Numbered from the stretch's first letter, positions 1-6,855 are shown. The stretch is DNA of 10,803 bases from an uncultured Subdoligranulum sp. (GCF_937890665.1 NZ_CALADU010000196.1:1-10803); one strand, 5' to 3'. Made by a program: numbers and translations. Notes: generated by a model not told the origin, from the sequence alone.

Positions 1-636
1 TGCCATCAATGTGCCTTTAATAGCTCCGCTCAGGCCAAATCCACCACCTTGCCACTGAAGACCTCCGGAACGGTTATTTGCTCGATAACTGCTGAGCTGC
101 TCTGCAAAACTCACGAGGTCTGTGGCTATATCGGCGTATACTTGAAGATCTTGTTCTAAATGAAGGTCGTTCCTCGCAAGCTGGAGAAACTCTTCTGGGG
201 TGACGCCATATAACCCATATTTTTCTAGCGTAGACGTTGCGAAGCGAACAGCTGTTGCTGATAATTCGAGAATTTTTGGAAGTGCTTTATCATATAGAGT
301 CTCAAAGTTGGTAACGCTTGAATTATAAAAAGACTCAAAGGTATGCCGACAAGTCTCTGCATTATCAACAAAGAGGGACCGAAGTTTGTTATAAGCAATG
401 ATTGACTCCGCAACATGTAAATCGTATTTACCAATCTTAATGGTGTGCATAGGGTCTACTTTCTGCGAGTTAGACTCTGTAGAAGATACTTCCTCAATGC
501 CAGAGCCTTGCCGAGGCAAATTAGAGTTGTCTTTTTCACTGGCAGACTGTACTGGCCTTCCACATTGCGAACAAAACTTAGCGTTTTCAACCAACTTTGA
601 ACCACAGAAAGGGCAATAATTCGGCTGCATTATCAT
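1..636 (-). CDS. Zinc-ribbon domain protein, N-terminal part (runs off left edge)
   Basis: The frame is open from the ATG at 636 to the left edge with no stop, giving 212 visible residues; the C-terminus is missing. Near the N-terminus are two CxxC knuckles (CPFCG, then 11 residues, then CSQCG), a classic zinc ribbon of the kind found at the front of many Firmicutes membrane or regulatory proteins. A polar Ser/Glu-rich linker of about 35 residues follows, then a mostly helical region rich in Leu, Ala and Glu. The visible part ends in a glycine-rich stretch (WQGGGFGLSGAIKG) that could lead into a membrane or glycine-zipper segment. A second ATG at 630 is in frame; the AAAGGA motif lies 4 nt before the first ATG and about 10 nt before the second, so either may be used. 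The ribbon is clear, but the function is not recognisable. It reads in the same direction as the gene at 814-1113, 177 bp or more away. Confidence 0.8.
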   Translation of the reverse strand, partial: MIMQPNYCPFCGSKLVENAKFCSQCGRPVQSASEKDNSNLPRQGSGIEEVSSTESNSQKVDPMHTIKIGKYDLHVAESIIAYNKLRSLFVDNAETCRHTFESFYNSSVTNFETLYDKALPKILELSATAVRFATSTLEKYGLYGVTPEEFLQLARNDLHLEQDLQVYADIATDLVSFAEQLSSYRANNRSGGLQWQGGGFGLSGAIKGTLMA

Positions 637-667
637 AAATTCCTTTCTACCATATTTTCACAGTTAA

Positions 668-749
668 GGTACTTCAACTAGCTGATACCTTTTACGTACC
701 ATTGCCAAGACTATTAGTATGAGGGAATCTTGGCCTGGCGGGTTCCCTC
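668..749. repeat. Cluster of inverted repeats between two minus-strand genes
   Basis: Three inverted repeats sit in the gap before the zinc-ribbon gene: GGTAC/GTACC (668-672 and 696-700), GCCAAGA/TCTTGGC (704-710 and 728-734) and GAGGGAA/TTCCCTC (721-727 and 743-749). The last two interlock, so the two stems cannot form together except as a pseudoknot. No T-run follows on either strand, so a plain terminator is unlikely. The RNA would be the 5' leader of the minus-strand gene at 1-636. Confidence 0.4.
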
Positions 750-813
750 TAGAACATTGGAGCCAACATACATAGCTCTGATGCAAGTAAATATTCGGAA
801 AATGTTACGAGCA

Positions 814-1113
814 CTACTTTCTACAATTTCTGCAACGTTGTTTTTCCCTCAGATCAGACAATAAGCTAACGATTTTTTCTAATTGATCCTCGTATGCTGC
901 TCTTTGTTTACTATCTTTTTTCAGGTCGCGCAGTTTGGTACGTAGTTTGCCTTCCATTCTAGAAAGGTCTTCGACTGCAGAATCAATATCATCCGATCTG
1001 ACAAGACGGATAAATCCATTATCATCTCTCTCTCGCGTTAGGCGAACAGCATGATCATAGCATTTTTTGGCCTCATCCAGCAGACCGCGAAAACTCTCGG
1101 GAGAAGCAGACAT
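814..1113 (-). CDS. Small coiled-coil protein with C-terminal CxxC, function unknown
   Basis: This is a 99-residue protein from the ATG at 1113. The AGAGAGGA motif ends immediately before an upstream in-frame ATG at 1122 but 9 nt before the ATG at 1113, so the second start is preferred (MSASPESFRG). The sequence is highly charged and almost wholly helical: from about residue 10 to 90 it alternates Leu/Ile with Lys/Arg/Glu/Asp, as in a coiled coil or long helical hairpin. It ends in QRCRNCRK, a lone CxxC that could be half of a zinc site or a redox pair. There is no signal peptide or membrane segment. It reads towards the zinc-ribbon gene and away from the XRE gene. I do not recognise the family. 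Confidence 0.65.
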   Translation of the reverse strand: MSASPESFRGLLDEAKKCYDHAVRLTRERDDNGFIRLVRSDDIDSAVEDLSRMEGKLRTKLRDLKKDSKQRAAYEDQLEKIVSLLSDLREKQRCRNCRK

Positions 1114-1144
1114 ATTTACCATTCCTCTCTATTTCTCGTATTCA

Positions 1145-1172
1145 CGTATAGCGCTCAAGACATACAAGTCAA
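1145..1172 (-). promoter_or_regulatory. Candidate sigma-A promoter for the gene at 814-1113
   Basis: On the minus strand TTGACT (1172-1167) is followed by a 16-nt spacer and TATACG (1150-1145). The TTGACT -35 is close to consensus and the -10 is fair. The start of transcription would fall about 25 nt before the translation start. Upstream (1173-1220) the DNA is very AT-rich and is shared with the divergent XRE gene. Confidence 0.45.
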
Positions 1173-1275
1173 ATTTTATAATACTATATTTTACAGATAT
1201 AATAATATAATTTTGAAATCATGTCAATCGATGACGCGATTCTGTACCATAAGAAAGTACAGGAGGATCGCATCT

Positions 1276-1515
1276 ATGAAGGCTGATTATATCGACAAGT
1301 ACCGCCAGATCGGGTTAAAGATCGCCTACTACCGGAAACTCCGGGGCTATACGCAAGAGGAACTTGCGGAGAAGGTAAACCGGACGCCGGCGTTCATCGG
1401 GCATGTGGAGGCTCCGAATATCAGCAAGGCGGTTTCCTTGGACACACTTTTTGAGATTTCGAAAACTTTGGATGTTCCGGCATACAAATTTTTGATGTTT
1501 GAAGAGGATCTATAA
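1276..1515 (+). CDS. XRE-family helix-turn-helix regulator, short
   Basis: This 79-residue protein consists of little more than one Cro/C1-type DNA-binding domain. The HTH core runs from about residue 11 to 70: an opening helix (IGLKIAYYRKLRG), then YTQEELAEKV as HTH helix 2, NRTPAFIGHVE as the recognition helix, and closing helices ending DVPAYKFLMFEEDL. The start is set by AGGAGG at 1261-1266, 9 nt before the ATG; the frame stays open further upstream but without a usable start. A strong terminator follows directly, so it is monocistronic. It is divergent from the minus-strand gene at 814-1113 and may repress that gene, itself, or the element's transfer functions. An imperfect dyad around 1223-1235 (GTCA, 5 nt, TGAC) could be an operator. 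No toxin partner is adjacent, so a toxin-antitoxin role is not supported here. Confidence 0.9.
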   Translation: MKADYIDKYRQIGLKIAYYRKLRGYTQEELAEKVNRTPAFIGHVEAPNISKAVSLDTLFEISKTLDVPAYKFLMFEEDL

Positions 1516-1528
1516 GTCAAGTATAGCA

Positions 1529-1566
1529 ATGAGGGCGGACAACCACTGTCCGCCCTCATATTTTTT
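1529..1566 (+). terminator. Rho-independent terminator of the XRE gene
   Basis: A perfect 13-bp stem (1529-1541 with 1547-1559, core GAGGGCGGACA/TGTCCGCCCTC) has a 5-nt loop and is followed by TATTTTTT. The T-run is on the plus-strand side only. Transcripts from prfH on the other strand meet the same hairpin about 60 nt after the stop, without a T-run. Confidence 0.92.
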
Positions 1567-1619
1567 GGAATTTTTGATTATTTTCAAAGGCAATTGAATT
1601 TTTGCGGGCCATAGCCTAG

Positions 1620-2207
1620 TTAGATTCGTCGGAATTCCATCCCTTCAAAGCACGCTTTGGCATTGCCTCGTTCCAGGCGGGTATGATGCCGCCAGTTCTG
1701 GCTTTTCTGCTGGGCCTGCTGGTCCAGATTGGATTTCTGGGCCAAAGCCTGAAGTCGGGAGAGGGCTTTTTGTTTATTGGCATACTGGCTGCGTTCCTCG
1801 GTACAGACAACCGCTTGCCCGGTGGGAACGTAGATCGCCCGGACGCCAGACTCTACTTTGTTGACATGTTGACCGCCCTTACCGCCGCTCCGAAAGGTGT
1901 CGAACACCACCTGCTCCGGATCAAAGGCAGAGATTCTGGCTGCTTCACAGAGATGAACGTCCAGAAACCAGTTTTTCCGCCTGTGGCCGGGACGATACGG
2001 ACTTCTGCAGATCCATAGGACAGAACCGATGTATTCCGATAGATCTGCCTCTGTGTAAAACCGGACCGAGCGAAAAGTCCCCGCATAATATCCGGGCGAG
2101 GCGTCAAGCAGCGTGATGTCGTAATGGGTTTGAAGATAGTCCAGTAGTTTGGCAACCCCCAGCTCGCACTCCGCAAGCCCCTGACCGGAGCTGATTTGAT
2201 AGATCAC
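1620..2207 (-). CDS. prfH: Peptide chain release factor H (ribosome rescue factor)
   Basis: This 195-residue protein is close to the usual PrfH length of about 200. It carries the class I release-factor peptidyl-tRNA hydrolysis loop, [18 protein letters not shown], with GGQ at 111-113. The PrfH-typical [13 protein letters not shown] block is at 69-81, and a basic, Gln-rich tail follows about residue 140. There is no codon-reading domain like those of RF1/RF2, as expected for PrfH. Known biology: PrfH binds ribosomes whose 16S decoding centre has been cut and releases the stuck peptide, so that RtcB can seal the RNA. The start is GTG, 3 bp after the rtcB stop. GGAGG (2220-2216) lies within the last rtcB codons, 8 nt before the GTG, and the overlapping ATG is out of frame. 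Translation is therefore probably coupled to rtcB. Confidence 0.95.
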   Translation of the reverse strand: MIYQISSGQGLAECELGVAKLLDYLQTHYDITLLDASPGYYAGTFRSVRFYTEADLSEYIGSVLWICRSPYRPGHRRKNWFLDVHLCEAARISAFDPEQVVFDTFRSGGKGGQHVNKVESGVRAIYVPTGQAVVCTEERSQYANKQKALSRLQALAQKSNLDQQAQQKSQNWRHHTRLERGNAKACFEGMEFRRI

Positions 2208-2210
2208 CGC

Positions 2211-3311
2211 TCATTCCTCCCCGGCCTTGAAATTGTAGACGGGGCAGATGCGCTCTATCACATCTACCGTCGGGCCGATTTGGGAGAGAATGGCCTCCAT
2301 GGGCTTATAGGCCATCGGACTTTCATCCAGGGTGTCGCGGCTCACAGAAGTCGTGTAGATGCCCTTCATCTCCTTTTTGAACTGGGAGAGGGTGAAGGAC
2401 TGCTTGGATTCCGCCCGGTTCAGCAGCCGCCCTGCACCGTGGGGAGCTGACTCATTCCATTCCGGATTTCCCTTCCCAGCGCAGAGCAAGCAGCCGTCCC
2501 GCATGTTCATGGGGATGATCAGACGCTCTCCCGCCATCGCGGAGACAGCGCCTTTGCGCAGGATCATACGGCTCGTATCAATGTAATTGTGAACTGTGGA
2601 GAATGAGTCCTCCATATCCAGCTTCATACCTTTGACCAGATCGGACGCAATGGCTTGACGGTTTAGCTCTGCAAACTGCTGAGCGATTCTCATATCGTGG
2701 AGATAGGCATCCTTCAGCGCCCTGGTGGCATAGGCAAACTCGAACGGCGTCCCATCCGGGCTGGCCGCAAAGGCCTCCTTCTGATAATACGCCGCGACTT
2801 CAGCGCCCAGACGCCGGCTGCCGGAGTGGATGACCAGCCAATATGCGCCATCCTCACTCCGATCCAGTTCGATAAAATGGTTTCCGCCTCCGAGGGTGCC
2901 GATGCTGCAAAGGGCCTTTTCCTTTTGAATATGGCGGAGGCAGAGCAGGCGGTCCAATTCTGCCCGCTCCGCAAAGCGGTGGGGTCTGGTGCGGATTGCC
3001 CGCCCGGAAGGGATGGCATCCCGGATCAGCTTATCCAGCTTTTGCAGCTCCATCCGCTTCCCGGAGACCTTCCACACGGTCATGCCGCAGCCGATGTCTG
3101 TGCCAACCAGACCGGGCGCTACCTTGTCTGTGAGTGTCATGGTGGTCCCGATGGCGCAGCCCTTGCCGGGATGAACGTCTGGCATAATACGGATCTGGCT
3201 GCCCTTGGAGAGCGGGCTGCCACACAGAGCGCGGATCAGTCCCTCTGCGGCGGGATCAATGGAATCGCTATAGACAATGGCGCTGTTCAGCGCATTTTGA
3301 ATCGTAATCAA
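2211..3311 (-). CDS. rtcB: RNA-splicing ligase RtcB family, PrfH-linked type
   Basis: This is a 366-residue 3'-phosphate/5'-hydroxyl RNA ligase that works through a GMP-histidine intermediate with Mn2+. All the family's key positions are visible: GTDIGCGM with Asp72 and Cys75, GGGNHF with His145, IHSGSR with His162, VHNYID with His241, and the guanylylated histidine in APHGAGR (His291). It is shorter than the roughly 400-residue general RtcB and fits the compact form that travels with PrfH. The start is TTG at 3311, fixed by AAGGAGG (3325-3319) 7 nt upstream; no ATG gives a comparable fit. With prfH it forms an operon that repairs cut rRNA in the decoding centre after attack by ribotoxins. 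No rtcA or rtcR gene is seen nearby. The unknown gene at 3427-4080 lies 115 bp upstream in the same direction. Confidence 0.95.
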   Translation of the reverse strand: MITIQNALNSAIVYSDSIDPAAEGLIRALCGSPLSKGSQIRIMPDVHPGKGCAIGTTMTLTDKVAPGLVGTDIGCGMTVWKVSGKRMELQKLDKLIRDAIPSGRAIRTRPHRFAERAELDRLLCLRHIQKEKALCSIGTLGGGNHFIELDRSEDGAYWLVIHSGSRRLGAEVAAYYQKEAFAASPDGTPFEFAYATRALKDAYLHDMRIAQQFAELNRQAIASDLVKGMKLDMEDSFSTVHNYIDTSRMILRKGAVSAMAGERLIIPMNMRDGCLLCAGKGNPEWNESAPHGAGRLLNRAESKQSFTLSQFKKEMKGIYTTSVSRDTLDESPMAYKPMEAILSQIGPTVDVIERICPVYNFKAGEE

Positions 3312-3426
3312 GAAAGTTCCTCCTTAAAGAACCGGGATTGTATGGATTCTACCGGAAATCGCTATTCCATGCAATCCCCCATTTTTTTTCGATTTCTGTT
3401 TGGTGAAAGTCAGTTTCGGGACTGCT

Positions 3427-4080
3427 CTATGGCTGAGTTTTTGTTTCGTGAGCTGCCATATTGTGGATAGCGCCGTCCGGCAGGAACCAGCCGAAATCCC
3501 AGTTGATCGACGAACCGTAGTTTTCATCGTTCTGCCAAGCGGTGTCCAGAATGTCTTGATGGAACAGATAGCAGGAGTCTTTCATCAGGGGCATGAATAC
3601 CGTGTCTCCAAGAAGTGTGTAAATTTCCTGGCGGGAGGAATGCTTCCTGCGGTAAGAACGTTGCTGTTCCACATCAAATTTTTCTACATAATCGCAGAGC
3701 TTGTCCGGCTCGTATCGCAGGACAAATTGATTGATTTGATGATCCGGGGTTAATTGACGGCGAAGGCTGACCCATTCGCTCCGCCGCAGCTGCAGTTCTG
3801 ACCGTGTGAGAACGGCATCGTAGTTGGGAAAATAGTATCCATGGAAACTGGTTTTCGTGCGGATTGGGAAATATACGATCTTGTCAGGGGCAGCAATCAG
3901 GGAGGCCATTGCGAATCGGAGCCATTTACAGCCTACGATATCAGCATCGATTGCGTAATGCTCACTGTCACTATCGTAATAGGCCCAGGTATGTTTCAGC
4001 CTTGGAAATACCAGCACATGGAAGTCTCGGCGCTTGCCCCTGACCAGATATTGCGGGATCTTGATTTTTCTGTTTCTCAT
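3427..4080 (-). CDS. Unknown 217-residue protein upstream of rtcB-prfH
   Basis: I do not recognise this family. The start is well supported: GGAGG lies 5 nt before the ATG at 4080. The protein is soluble in appearance, with a strongly basic N-terminus (MRNRKIKIPQYLVRGKRRD), many Tyr, Trp and Phe residues, a middle block rich in Arg (LTRSELQLRRSEWVSLRRQL, about 90-109), a second basic stretch (QQRSYRRKHSSRQE, about 138-151), and a C-terminal region with WQNDENYGSSINWDFGWFLP. There is no signal peptide, membrane helix, zinc motif or Walker motif. The basic and aromatic make-up would suit a nucleic-acid-binding or ribosome-binding protein, but that is inference. It reads in the same direction as rtcB and prfH with a 115-bp gap and may be co-transcribed with them, though rtcB could have its own promoter. 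Confidence 0.75.
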   Translation of the reverse strand: MRNRKIKIPQYLVRGKRRDFHVLVFPRLKHTWAYYDSDSEHYAIDADIVGCKWLRFAMASLIAAPDKIVYFPIRTKTSFHGYYFPNYDAVLTRSELQLRRSEWVSLRRQLTPDHQINQFVLRYEPDKLCDYVEKFDVEQQRSYRRKHSSRQEIYTLLGDTVFMPLMKDSCYLFHQDILDTAWQNDENYGSSINWDFGWFLPDGAIHNMAAHETKTQP

Positions 4081-4108
4081 AAATTCCTCCGGTTTCTGAT
4101 GTAGGTGA

Positions 4109-4177
4109 TCATTTGCCTGCTAGGATGACTGAAGTGCATCTGTCCACTGATGGCACATGTGGGATGTCTTGCTGCAT
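4109..4177 (-). CDS. Possible 22-residue leader peptide before the unknown gene
   Basis: AGGAGG on the minus strand (4191-4186) is followed 8 nt later by the ATG at 4177 (another ATG at 4183 is too close), opening an ORF of 22 codons, MQQDIPHVPSVDRCTSVILAGK. Its TGA overlaps an ATG that opens an 11-codon ORF, which in turn ends at TGA overlapping the ATG of the gene at 4080. This chain of overlapping starts and stops would couple translation down to the 217-residue protein. It may be a true leader or the remnant of a larger gene. No known peptide family is recognised. Confidence 0.35.
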   Translation of the reverse strand: MQQDIPHVPSVDRCTSVILAGK

Positions 4178-4190
4178 GGGCATAACCTCC

Positions 4191-4235
4191 TGTTACAAAA
4201 TAACAGAGGCACCGGAGAAATTCCCCGGCGCCTCT
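4191..4235 (-). promoter_or_regulatory. Tandem hairpins in the leader of the unknown gene
   Basis: Two adjacent inverted repeats lie just upstream of the mini-ORF. One is AGAGGC-A-CCGG paired with CCGG-C-GCCTCT (4205-4215 with 4225-4235), a 10-bp stem with one mismatch. The other is TGTTA/TAACA (4191-4195 with 4201-4205). They share base 4205. On the minus strand the larger stem is followed by TGTTATTTTG, so it may be a weak terminator or an attenuator. The smaller stem reaches into the AGGAGG of the mini-ORF (the final A of TAACA on the minus strand is the first base of AGGAGG), so it could partly hide it. Confidence 0.45.
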
Positions 4236-4445
4236 TTCACAAATATAATATATGGCTGGCGTATTCTACAAACCGGATTTCCGCGATAACCTGGGATTAA
4301 AGAATCACCCTGCTTTTCTTGACCTAATTTGTAGTCCTTTTTCTTCGTTTTCTTTCACATAATCCAACCGTTTTCTCACTTAAACATATTCCTTTTGCCC
4401 CTTTACCCGCATTTATAACTTTGTTTGTAAAATTGAGTGAATTCA
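4236..4445. other. Intergenic stretch with no supported gene
   Basis: This is the AT-rich gap between the minus-strand cargo block and the plus-strand helicase operon. It contains stops in all frames. The only ORF seen is a 24-codon minus-strand one with a GTG start (4305-4379), directly preceded by an in-frame stop and with a poor ribosome site; I do not call it. The stretch may contain the minus-strand promoter for the rtcB block, but no convincing -35/-10 pair was found. Confidence 0.5.
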
Positions 4446-4475
4446 TTGAAATGATCACCACAAGGCCATTATAAA
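4446..4475 (+). promoter_or_regulatory. Candidate sigma-A promoter of the helicase operon
   Basis: TTGAAA (4446-4451) is followed by an 18-nt spacer and TATAAA (4470-4475), or TTATAA with a 17-nt spacer. It lies about 50 nt before the helicase start. The position and the absence of any upstream plus-strand gene make it the likely start of the helicase-to-excisionase operon. Confidence 0.55.
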
Positions 4476-4526
4476 ATGATTGCCTTCTAACAAAGATATA
4501 AAGAATCTGCAGGGAGGTTTTCTATC

Positions 4527-5735
4527 ATGAAGTATTCAAAATCTGTCAAAGAGGCAATGAAGCAGTTGGACATTAAGAAATTGAGACCTAAGCAAGGACA
4601 AGCCATCTCATCTATCCTGAATGGTCATGATACAATGGTGATTGCCCCCACCTCTTTCGGGAAAAGTATTCTCTATCTGATCCCGGCAATCATCCAATCG
4701 GATAAGCTGACTATTGTGGTAGAGCCACTACTTGCCCTCATGCACGACCAGGTAAAATATCTTCGAAAACATCAGATCGCGGCGGCCTATCTGGATCACA
4801 TGCAGACAGAAAAAGAGCAGTCTGATATCTTGGACTGCGTGCAGAGCGGGGAGATCCATATCCTCTTTGTGTCGCCAGAGAGGCTGTGCAGGCTCCCATT
4901 TCAGATGGCGATTCAGGATATTTCTATTGGCATGGTGGTAGTAGATGAATGTCACTGCGTTATCTCATGGGGGAGCACTTTCCGGGAAGACTATCTTCAT
5001 ATTGGCGCATTCGTTGATTCCCTGCCGAAACACCCGGTTGTTGCTGTCACGGCAACCGCTGCTCCGCAAGATCGTGAACACATCATGGCTCTTCTTTCCA
5101 TGAGATCGGAGCCTAAATGCTTTGCTTACAGTTTATATCGCAGTAATCTGACGTTTTTGATAAAACCTGTGGAATCTCGCAAAGAGAAGCGCCGGAAGCT
5201 GCAGAAGTTGTTGAAGAAATACCATGCCAATACGACCCTCATCTTCTGCGCAACAAAAGCAGGAGCGGAAGCAGTTGCAGAAGATCTGAAAGCTCTCTAT
5301 CCCGGTGATGTTGTCGTATACCACAGCCGGGAGAAAAAAGCGGAAAAGGCCATTCTCGCAGGGAAAAAGCATGTGATCGTGGCGACAACTGCTTTGAGCA
5401 TGGGAGTTGACATCCGGAATGTCGATCTGGTCATCCACTTCGATCTGCCGAAATCTCTGGAGGAATATTACCAGCAGGCAGGACGGGGCGGACGGGATGG
5501 ACAGCACTCCCGCAGTATTCTGCTGTATGATCCTACAGACTTTCACCGGAACTATGGGCTTCTGTGTCAAATCACGAACAAGGAAGCGAGAAAGCGTGCC
5601 GTGGAACGGCTGAATCAGATGAAGGAGCTTTGTGACGAAAAGCATCGCTGCTTGGTAAAAATGATGCTGGGTTTTCTGGGGGATTCCCCCAGAAAAAACT
5701 GCCGTTATTGCACGAACTGCCAGAAAGCAAGGTGA
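4527..5735 (+). CDS. Short RecQ-like DEAD/DEAH ATP-dependent DNA helicase
   Basis: This 402-residue superfamily 2 helicase has its start set by AGGGAGG 9 nt before the ATG. Motifs in order: KKLRPKQGQAI (RecQ-type motif 0, about 17-27), APTSFGKS (Walker A, 40-47), VVVDECHC (DECH box, 137-144), ISWGSTFREDY (aromatic-rich loop, 146-156), VTATAAP (motif III, 174-180), LIFCATKAGAE (motif IV), VATTALSMGVDIRNV (motif V, about 285-299) and QQAGRGGRDG (motif VI, 316-325). It then has a zinc site with exact RecQ spacing, C-X16-C-X2-C-X2-C (375, 392, 395, 398). It stops there: the winged-helix and HRDC domains of full RecQ (about 600 residues) are absent, and the ORF ends naturally. It overlaps or abuts the next gene and probably unwinds the element during its replication or transfer; that role is inferred from context. 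Confidence 0.9.
   Translation: MKYSKSVKEAMKQLDIKKLRPKQGQAISSILNGHDTMVIAPTSFGKSILYLIPAIIQSDKLTIVVEPLLALMHDQVKYLRKHQIAAAYLDHMQTEKEQSDILDCVQSGEIHILFVSPERLCRLPFQMAIQDISIGMVVVDECHCVISWGSTFREDYLHIGAFVDSLPKHPVVAVTATAAPQDREHIMALLSMRSEPKCFAYSLYRSNLTFLIKPVESRKEKRRKLQKLLKKYHANTTLIFCATKAGAEAVAEDLKALYPGDVVVYHSREKKAEKAILAGKKHVIVATTALSMGVDIRNVDLVIHFDLPKSLEEYYQQAGRGGRDGQHSRSILLYDPTDFHRNYGLLCQITNKEARKRAVERLNQMKELCDEKHRCLVKMMLGFLGDSPRKNCRYCTNCQKAR
5672..5696. repeat. Perfect 11-bp hairpin inside the end of the helicase gene
   Basis: TTTTCTGGGGG (5672-5682) pairs perfectly with CCCCCAGAAAA (5686-5696) around the 3-nt loop ATT. It falls in the codons between the first and second zinc cysteines and 45 nt before the start of the initiator-like gene. 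No T-run follows on the plus strand. It could regulate translation of the next gene or be part of a replication origin. Confidence 0.6.
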
Positions 5736-5740
5736 GTGAA

Positions 5741-6808
5741 ATGGAAAAGCCGCAAATCATTTTGGGGATTGATACATTCAGCTTCTACTTTCCGCTTTCT
5801 TATCATCAAAAGGAGCATGTCATCACGCGCTTGAAATCGTATAAGGGGTTTTATCAAGAGAACGATTACTGGACAGAGAGCTATGAATATCGCAGTGAAG
5901 CCTTTGCGGATCGGGGAATCAAAATTTACGTATTCCAGAAAAAGCAATCTGTTTGGGGACTGATGATCACAGTACATCCGATGCTCCTGCTGGGAGATCC
6001 AGATCGAAGTGCGCTGTATAATCCGAGGCAGAAGACTTATCGGGAGCTGGAAAGAAGGGCAAATGGGATTTTGGAGCAAGTTGGCATCCCTTGCTCCCTG
6101 GACGGTATGAAGCTCTATCGTGTCGATGTGACCATGAACATGATCTTTCGAGATCCCGCTCCGGTGAATGCCTATTTGCGGATTCTCAAAAAGGGGCAGC
6201 TGCTTCCGCACTATCAACTGGAATTCTTCAACAAGGGTTCCATGAAAGCAAAGGACGCCAAAGAGGCGAACCAGAACAGCTACAAGCAGAGCTGCCGATC
6301 CTGTGCCTTTTTTGCCTATAACAAGACGGCGCAGCTGCGGATGACCAACCACTTTCCTCATATGCTGATTGGAAAATCGGTCCTGCGGATCGAAGCCCAG
6401 TTGCGGCGTAAGGGGATGAAAAAATGGCTGGGCGGAGATATCAAAGAGCTGGACAACCGGCACATCATTCAACAGCTGGGAAACAAAGCACCGAAGATTT
6501 TGAAATGGTATTTGAAAAGGACACTACTGGTTCACGGAGAACATCTGCATTATCAGGAGGCCGTGGAGAAAGTAGCGGCTATAAAACGGGAAGAGATGCA
6601 GAAACGAATGATATATCTGCTGAGGAAAACCAGCGATTGCAGGGATCTGTCAGCCGCAGTCAAAGCGTTGCAGGAAACATACAGCTTGAATTCCGGACAA
6701 TGCAGGCGGATTTTCAACAAATTTGAAAAACTCGGCGTCAGTCCCATTACACTGCCAAATACCGACTCTCTTTCAAGGCTTCCGGATTTATCATCTTTTC
6801 TCAAATGA
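5741..6808 (+). CDS. Replication-initiator-like protein (possible phage gene II/X-type Rep)
   Basis: This is a 355-residue protein. The ATG at 5741 is preferred, with AAGGTGAG just upstream and the helicase stop inside that motif; a TTG at 5708 is in frame but has no ribosome site. Blocks reminiscent of phage and plasmid Rep proteins of the gene II/X class are an early (FSFYFPLSY) strand, YRVDVTMNM at 126-134, a Tyr/Lys block FFAYNKTAQLR at 190-200, and LRIEAQLRRKG at 215-225. A Lys/Arg/Glu-rich helical C-terminus (about 255-335) could bind DNA. A textbook HUH motif is not evident: HFPH (204-207) and HLH (268-270) are in the wrong setting. Assignment rests on these weak similarities and on its place between a helicase and an excisionase-like gene. 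It could instead be an unrelated conserved element protein. Confidence 0.55.
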   Translation: MEKPQIILGIDTFSFYFPLSYHQKEHVITRLKSYKGFYQENDYWTESYEYRSEAFADRGIKIYVFQKKQSVWGLMITVHPMLLLGDPDRSALYNPRQKTYRELERRANGILEQVGIPCSLDGMKLYRVDVTMNMIFRDPAPVNAYLRILKKGQLLPHYQLEFFNKGSMKAKDAKEANQNSYKQSCRSCAFFAYNKTAQLRMTNHFPHMLIGKSVLRIEAQLRRKGMKKWLGGDIKELDNRHIIQQLGNKAPKILKWYLKRTLLVHGEHLHYQEAVEKVAAIKREEMQKRMIYLLRKTSDCRDLSAAVKALQETYSLNSGQCRRIFNKFEKLGVSPITLPNTDSLSRLPDLSSFLK

Positions 6809-6855
6809 GTTCCTTTGTCAAATATCGGTGAAATGCAGTCCTAGTTGATTGATTT

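Noticed and set aside
721..749. GAGGGAA/TTCCCTC hairpin as a terminator
   Set aside because: No T-run on either strand; reported only as part of a repeat cluster.
1051..1275. N-terminal extension of the XRE gene upstream of 1276
   Set aside because: The extension would cross the AT-rich divergent promoter region and overlap the minus-strand gene. AGGAGG at 1261-1266 fixes the start at 1276.
2697..3470. Long plus-strand ORF opposite rtcB
   Set aside because: It lies antisense to rtcB, whose conserved motifs fill the minus strand. The ORF has low-complexity, Gly/Ala/Pro-rich content and no ribosome site.
4305..4379. 24-codon minus-strand ORF with GTG start (Lys/Glu-rich)
   Set aside because: It is directly preceded by an in-frame stop, has only a weak AAGGA upstream, and is too short to support without conservation data.
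5708..5740. TTG start at 5708 for the initiator-like gene
   Set aside because: It has no Shine-Dalgarno sequence, whereas ATG 5741 has AAGGTGAG directly upstream.
5705..6472. Long minus-strand ORF opposite the initiator-like gene
   Set aside because: It has no ribosome site, and the plus-strand frame has the operon context, a proper start and Rep-like blocks.
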